In this document: positions 50,955 to 54,115 of the stretch, piece by piece
Layout of the letters: each line of letters starts with the position of its first letter
How positions within the stretch are numbered: the first letter of the stretch is position 1
Assembly: GCA_017504435.1 (NCBI GenBank)
Contig: JAFVRD010000029.1
Coordinates: forward strand, 1-54,115
DNA: 54,115 nt
From: Lentisphaeria bacterium
GTDB lineage: Bacteria; Verrucomicrobiota; Lentisphaeria; Victivallales; Victivallaceae
Direction: 5' to 3'
The notes under the pieces: model-generated
What the model was told of the DNA's origin: nothing
Databases searched by the model: none
Seen by the model: only the letters and a program-made list of their open reading frames with translations
Position numbers and translations under genes: made by a program

Positions 50955-51872
50955 ATGAAAAAAGTTTGGGGTTCTGCGGCAATGATAATTGCTACGATCC
51001 TTTGGGGGATGGCATTTTCTGCACAGAGTCGCGGAATGGATTATATTGATCCGCTTTTATTTACTTCGTTGCGTTCTTTATCTGGTGTTGCGGCGTTGAT
51101 AATCGTTATCATGGTTTTGGATTTATTCCGTTACCGGCGCTTGAGTGTATGGGGTGATGCCGGAACACGGGATGAAAAAAAGGAGCTGCTCCGGGGCGGC
51201 TGGTGGTGTGGAATCGTTCTGGCAATAGCAAGCAGTGCTCAACAATATGGTTTGAAATTTGAATTGTCGGCGGGAAAAACCGGATTTCTTACGGCATTAT
51301 ATATCGTGATTGTTCCGGTACTGGGAATTTTTTTCAGAAGAAAGACGCCATTGCTGTTGTGGAGTGCCGTCGCGGTTGGAATTGCCGGTGCGTATATTCT
51401 GTGCGGCGGAGTCGATAATATCGGCAAAGGAGAGTGGTGTGTGATTCTGTGTGCGGTGATATATTCAATACATATTCTGGTAATTGATCACTATGTTGCC
51501 AACTGTGATTGTGTGCGGCTGTCATGTCTGCAATTTATCATTGCCTCGCTTGTTACCGGATTTACTTCTCTGGCGATTGGAGAGTCGTGGCAGAGTGATT
51601 CAATAATGGCATCATTACCGATGTGGGTGTATTGCGGAGTCGGCTCCAGTGCGGTCGCTTTTACGCTGCAAATGGTTTCGCAGAAATATCTGCATCCGGT
51701 GACGGCAACACTGTTGATGAGTCTGGAGTCGGTTTTTGCAGTATTGGGCGGATGGTTGTTCCTCAATGAGAAACTGGCTCGGCATGAGCAGGTTGGGTGT
51801 ATTGTAATTTTTATTGCGGTGATTTTGGCTCAACTTCCGGTTCAAAAAAAAGGAAATGGTAAACATGAATAA
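50955..51872 (+). CDS. DMT-family (EamA) transporter, first of a pair
   Basis: The 305-residue membrane protein has ten predicted helices in two EamA repeats. It starts KKVWGSAAMIIATILWGMAFSAQSRG and has PLLFTSLRSLSGVAALIIV, AGKTGFLTALYIVIVPVLG and the second repeat's HPVTATLLMSLESVFAVLGGWLFLNEKL. Such proteins export or exchange amino acids, nucleotides or other metabolites. The substrate is unknown. AGGGGAAAAG lies before the ATG. The 3' end overlaps a second EamA gene by eight bases. Confidence 0.9.
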   Translation: MKKVWGSAAMIIATILWGMAFSAQSRGMDYIDPLLFTSLRSLSGVAALIIVIMVLDLFRYRRLSVWGDAGTRDEKKELLRGGWWCGIVLAIASSAQQYGLKFELSAGKTGFLTALYIVIVPVLGIFFRRKTPLLLWSAVAVGIAGAYILCGGVDNIGKGEWCVILCAVIYSIHILVIDHYVANCDCVRLSCLQFIIASLVTGFTSLAIGESWQSDSIMASLPMWVYCGVGSSAVAFTLQMVSQKYLHPVTATLLMSLESVFAVLGGWLFLNEKLARHEQVGCIVIFIAVILAQLPVQKKGNGKHE

Positions 51873-52749
51873 TATCAGTACCAGGAAAACAGGAATTTTG
51901 CTGGTTTTGACCGCAGGATGCAGTTGGGGGGTAATGGGGATTTTTGTCCGTCAATTAGTGAAGGCAGGTTTGACTCCGGTGGATATAGCGGCACTGCGTG
52001 CGGTCGGGACACTGCTGGTGTTGGGGACATCGCTGGCATTGGCTGACCGGGAGGCATTTAAGGTCAGGTTCCGGGATCTCTGGTGCATGGCGGGATGCGG
52101 AATATTAAGTATTATATGTTTTAATATCTGTTATTTTTCAGCGATACGCTACACGACAGTAAATATTGCCGTTGTACTGCTTTACACTTCTCCGGCGTTT
52201 GTCATGCTTATGGCAGCAGTTTGCTTCAAAGAAAAATTGACATTTCGCAAAATTGCGGTTTTGTTGATGGTGATGCTGGGGTGTGTGCTGGTAAGCGGAG
52301 TTTTTTCAAACGGGGGTAGTTTGTCGCCCAAGGTGTTGTTTTTTGGGATAGGGTCGGGTTTTTGTTATGCTCTTTACACTATATTCGGGCGCTATGCTCA
52401 AAACAAGGGCTACAAAGGTGCGGCGATCACGTTATGGACTTTCATTTTTGCCGGAGGTGCCGGATTTTTTATATTGGATTGGCACAAGATATGGCAGATC
52501 GCGGGTTCTGGCGGTTGGCAATTCTGGATACTGCTTACCGGATTGGTTTTAGTTGTAACCGTGTTGCCATATTGTACTTACACTGCCGGTCTGAAAAGAC
52601 TTACTCCGTCTACATCAGCAATTGTCGCAACTGTAGAACCTCTGGTAGGGACACTGACCGGGATTCTGTGCTTTCATGAACCTTTGACATTAAGTGCTGT
52701 ATCAGGTATGATATTGATAATCGGAGCAGTACTGTTTTGCCGGGAATGA
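51865..52749 (+). CDS. DMT-family (EamA) transporter, second of a pair
   Basis: The 294-residue protein also has ten helices: GILLVLTAGCSWGVMGIFVRQLVKAGLTPVDIAALRAVGT, YTTVNIAVVLLYTSPAFVMLMAAVCFKEKL and SAIVATVEPLVGTLTGILCFHEPLT. The ATG at 51865 is preferred to 51856 because AAGGA at ~51850-51854 is too close to the latter. It overlaps the first EamA gene. The two differ clearly in sequence, so they may act as a heteromeric pair or handle different solutes. Confidence 0.9.
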   Translation: MNNISTRKTGILLVLTAGCSWGVMGIFVRQLVKAGLTPVDIAALRAVGTLLVLGTSLALADREAFKVRFRDLWCMAGCGILSIICFNICYFSAIRYTTVNIAVVLLYTSPAFVMLMAAVCFKEKLTFRKIAVLLMVMLGCVLVSGVFSNGGSLSPKVLFFGIGSGFCYALYTIFGRYAQNKGYKGAAITLWTFIFAGGAGFFILDWHKIWQIAGSGGWQFWILLTGLVLVVTVLPYCTYTAGLKRLTPSTSAIVATVEPLVGTLTGILCFHEPLTLSAVSGMILIIGAVLFCRE

Positions 52750-52784
52750 TATATCGGAAAGCCGTCTTTTTTTGATTTTAAACG

Positions 52785-52819
52785 CTCTGTTTCAGAAAAC
52801 TCTTTCCATTGGAACAGAG
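52785..52819. terminator. Possible terminator between convergent genes
   Basis: CTCTGTT (52785-52791) pairs with AACAGAG (52813-52819) around a 21-base loop. T-rich sequence is poor on both sides. This is a weak candidate for ending the EamA transcript or the surface-protein transcript. Confidence 0.3.
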
Positions 52820-52839
52820 TATTGTTTAAAAATGATTTA

Positions 52840-54115
52840 TTACGCCAGCATTCCGCTGTTTTTATCCTCAAAGATCTTTGCACTGGCGGCAGAATCGAAA
52901 GCATTGAGCGAAATAAGTTCGGCATATTCTTCTGAAGAATCCTTGCCGAATTTGAGCGTGACTTCGGCAACACCGCTGACCGTAACGGAGTTTGCTCCAT
53001 CGGTGTAAGTCAATGTTGCTTCATCCCAACTGCCGCTGTCGCCGGCGAACCACAAAGTTACTGAGCCGTTGTCAAGCTGTTCAACAGTGTCAATGCCCCA
53101 ATTTTCGCCGAAAGCGAAAATGTCATTGCCGCCGCCGCCGTGCATAGAGTCATTACCGCTGCCACCGGCAATTACATCATTATTTGTTCCGCCGACCAAG
53201 CGGTCATCCCCGGCATCGCCGAATAAATTGTTCAGACAGTTATTTGCCCAGACAGTATCATTTCCAAGACCGCCATAAATCCAAGTCACGTCTCCAGTAT
53301 AATCTAAATTATGACTGGTCATATCAATGATATCATTTCCCGCACCGGCACGGATCTCATCAATCAATTTCAAGCGTGCCTGATCTCCCAACTCGGTGTA
53401 AACATCATCGAGGAACAAAGCATCACCATTGGCATCATCGGTCAGCACCAATATGTTTGCATCACTACCGGCAAAGACATCGGTGATCCGGTTTTTGCCG
53501 AATAATTCAACTTCTTCGCCGGTGCTGTTGTCGCCCTGATGTTGGGCAAAATAGCCTTTGCCCCAAATTTCTTTGCCGGTGGCAAAGAACAAATCCAAAT
53601 TACCGTCAGCATTGGAAATCAACTGCTGCGGCTCAAGGCGTGTTTGAGCCGTGACAGTATTCCCTTCGGCAAACACTCCATTAACTGCTTTGACGCGCCA
53701 TTGGTATGTACCGGAAGGCAACGCAAAAGAATCCACTGCGTTGGTACAAGCTTCAAGTGTAATAACATTGGCGAAATTATCAATAGAGTATTCCACAATG
53801 TAACCTTCAACACCGGGAATAGCATCCCAGCTCAAACCACTGCTGTCACCTCGTAAATTCCTAATTGCCTCCGGAGTGATTTCAAAAGTTTGAATTGCAG
53901 ACCATACGGAAATATTTTCTGCTTTGTCCACAGTTTTAACTTGATAATAATAAGTTCCCACTGCAAGATTTTTTACTTCAAATTCGCTGGCTGTAATAAA
54001 TTCACCATCGCCGGACAATGTTTCAGACATACCGTACCGGACATAATATCCTTTGACGCCGGCAATACCGGTATCAGACGCATCTGACCAATCAAGAGTG
54101 GCGTTGTATCCGGAA
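52840..54115 (-). CDS. C-terminal part of a large FN3 / RTX-repeat surface protein (partial)
   Basis: The minus frame is open from the window's right edge to a stop at 52840, giving at least 424 residues; the start is outside. An internal ATG at 54030 is not the start, because the codons before it continue a fibronectin-type fold (LDWSDASDTGIAGVKGYYVRYG). Two FN3-like domains come first (GTYYYQVKTVDKAENISVWS; LPSGTYQWRVKAVNG). Then there are hemolysin-type calcium-binding nonapeptides (AGAGNDIID, GGLGNDTVW, GDAGDDRLVGG, GGSGNDSMHGGGGNDIF). A short C-terminal beta region follows. It is probably a secreted or surface protein, perhaps a type I secretion substrate. Confidence 0.85.
   Translation of the reverse strand, partial: SGYNATLDWSDASDTGIAGVKGYYVRYGMSETLSGDGEFITASEFEVKNLAVGTYYYQVKTVDKAENISVWSAIQTFEITPEAIRNLRGDSSGLSWDAIPGVEGYIVEYSIDNFANVITLEACTNAVDSFALPSGTYQWRVKAVNGVFAEGNTVTAQTRLEPQQLISNADGNLDLFFATGKEIWGKGYFAQHQGDNSTGEEVELFGKNRITDVFAGSDANILVLTDDANGDALFLDDVYTELGDQARLKLIDEIRAGAGNDIIDMTSHNLDYTGDVTWIYGGLGNDTVWANNCLNNLFGDAGDDRLVGGTNNDVIAGGSGNDSMHGGGGNDIFAFGENWGIDTVEQLDNGSVTLWFAGDSGSWDEATLTYTDGANSVTVSGVAEVTLKFGKDSSEEYAELISLNAFDSAASAKIFEDKNSGMLA

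Noticed and set aside
1-54115. tRNA or rRNA genes
   Set aside because: I looked through all intergenic gaps for tRNA-like T-loop and acceptor patterns and for rRNA segments and saw none; only the SRP RNA stood out among known RNA families.

Overview
The window looks like chromosomal DNA of an anaerobic, polysaccharide-degrading bacterium of the PVC group, most likely Lentisphaerota (Victivallales-like). This is inferred from the gene families: two adjacent ~700-residue sodium:solute symporters, a GH106-like glycoside hydrolase, a secreted acetyl-xylan-esterase-type enzyme, an RHS tail of the STKPQD/YYYGYRFY type, an LA_2272-type surface repeat protein and a short ferredoxin-thioredoxin-reductase-like protein. 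There is no rRNA, tRNA, CRISPR array or intact insertion sequence.

Layout. 1-2.84 kb is an AT-rich accessory stretch: the end of one unknown gene, a small lipoprotein, a membrane-anchored pseudopilin-like protein, an unknown cytosolic protein and a broken RHS end joined to part of an FHA domain. 3.0-5.7 kb (minus) is a fabG-trmL-rsmB-type group. 5.85-10.2 kb holds the tandem symporters. 10.3-19.6 kb (plus) carries DUF1846, argC, a GNAT acetyltransferase, an esterase, a stand-alone 5'-3' exonuclease, a type Ic aspartate aminotransferase, an isochorismatase-fold hydrolase, accD, the SRP RNA and rph, followed by dnaX. 21.4-26.0 kb (minus) has recX, apgM, a DUF167 gene, ftsH and an FHA membrane protein. 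26.3-28.9 kb (plus) has a formyltransferase-DUF2062 fusion and dprA, convergent with mraY. A 720-bp non-genic region then leads into a GH106-like hydrolase (30.7-33.7 kb). 33.8-40.9 kb (minus) has an ECF sigma factor/membrane protein/lipoprotein operon preceded by proB-miaB-rhomboid-queA-M50 protease-NUDIX. 41.1-48.3 kb carries an Asp-rich zinc-ribbon protein, a GGQ release-factor-like protein, an LA_2272 repeat protein, a third symporter with a Sua5-like gene, a SurA-like chaperone and a Ser/Thr kinase. 48.4-54.1 kb carries thioredoxin plus an FTR-like protein, a flavoprotein, an alpha/beta hydrolase, a Cys-cluster protein, two EamA transporters and the C-terminus of a large FN3/RTX-repeat surface protein.

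Most unusual signal. At 13.40-13.57 kb, both strands of one ~150-bp intergenic segment look like small genes. The plus strand has a promoter, a ~95-nt RNA closed by a 13-bp stem and a T6 run. The minus strand has a good Shine-Dalgarno, a 21-codon ORF and an intrinsic terminator. The loop of the plus-strand RNA can pair over 19 nt (one G-U) with the Shine-Dalgarno/start region of a separate leader at 30.47 kb, and over 17 nt with the argC start region. The leader at 30.47 kb could encode a 38-residue basic peptide with a membrane segment. This resembles a type I toxin-antitoxin or anti-initiation sRNA arrangement. It is a hypothesis from sequence only; shared use of a common ribosome-binding-site consensus is the main competing explanation.
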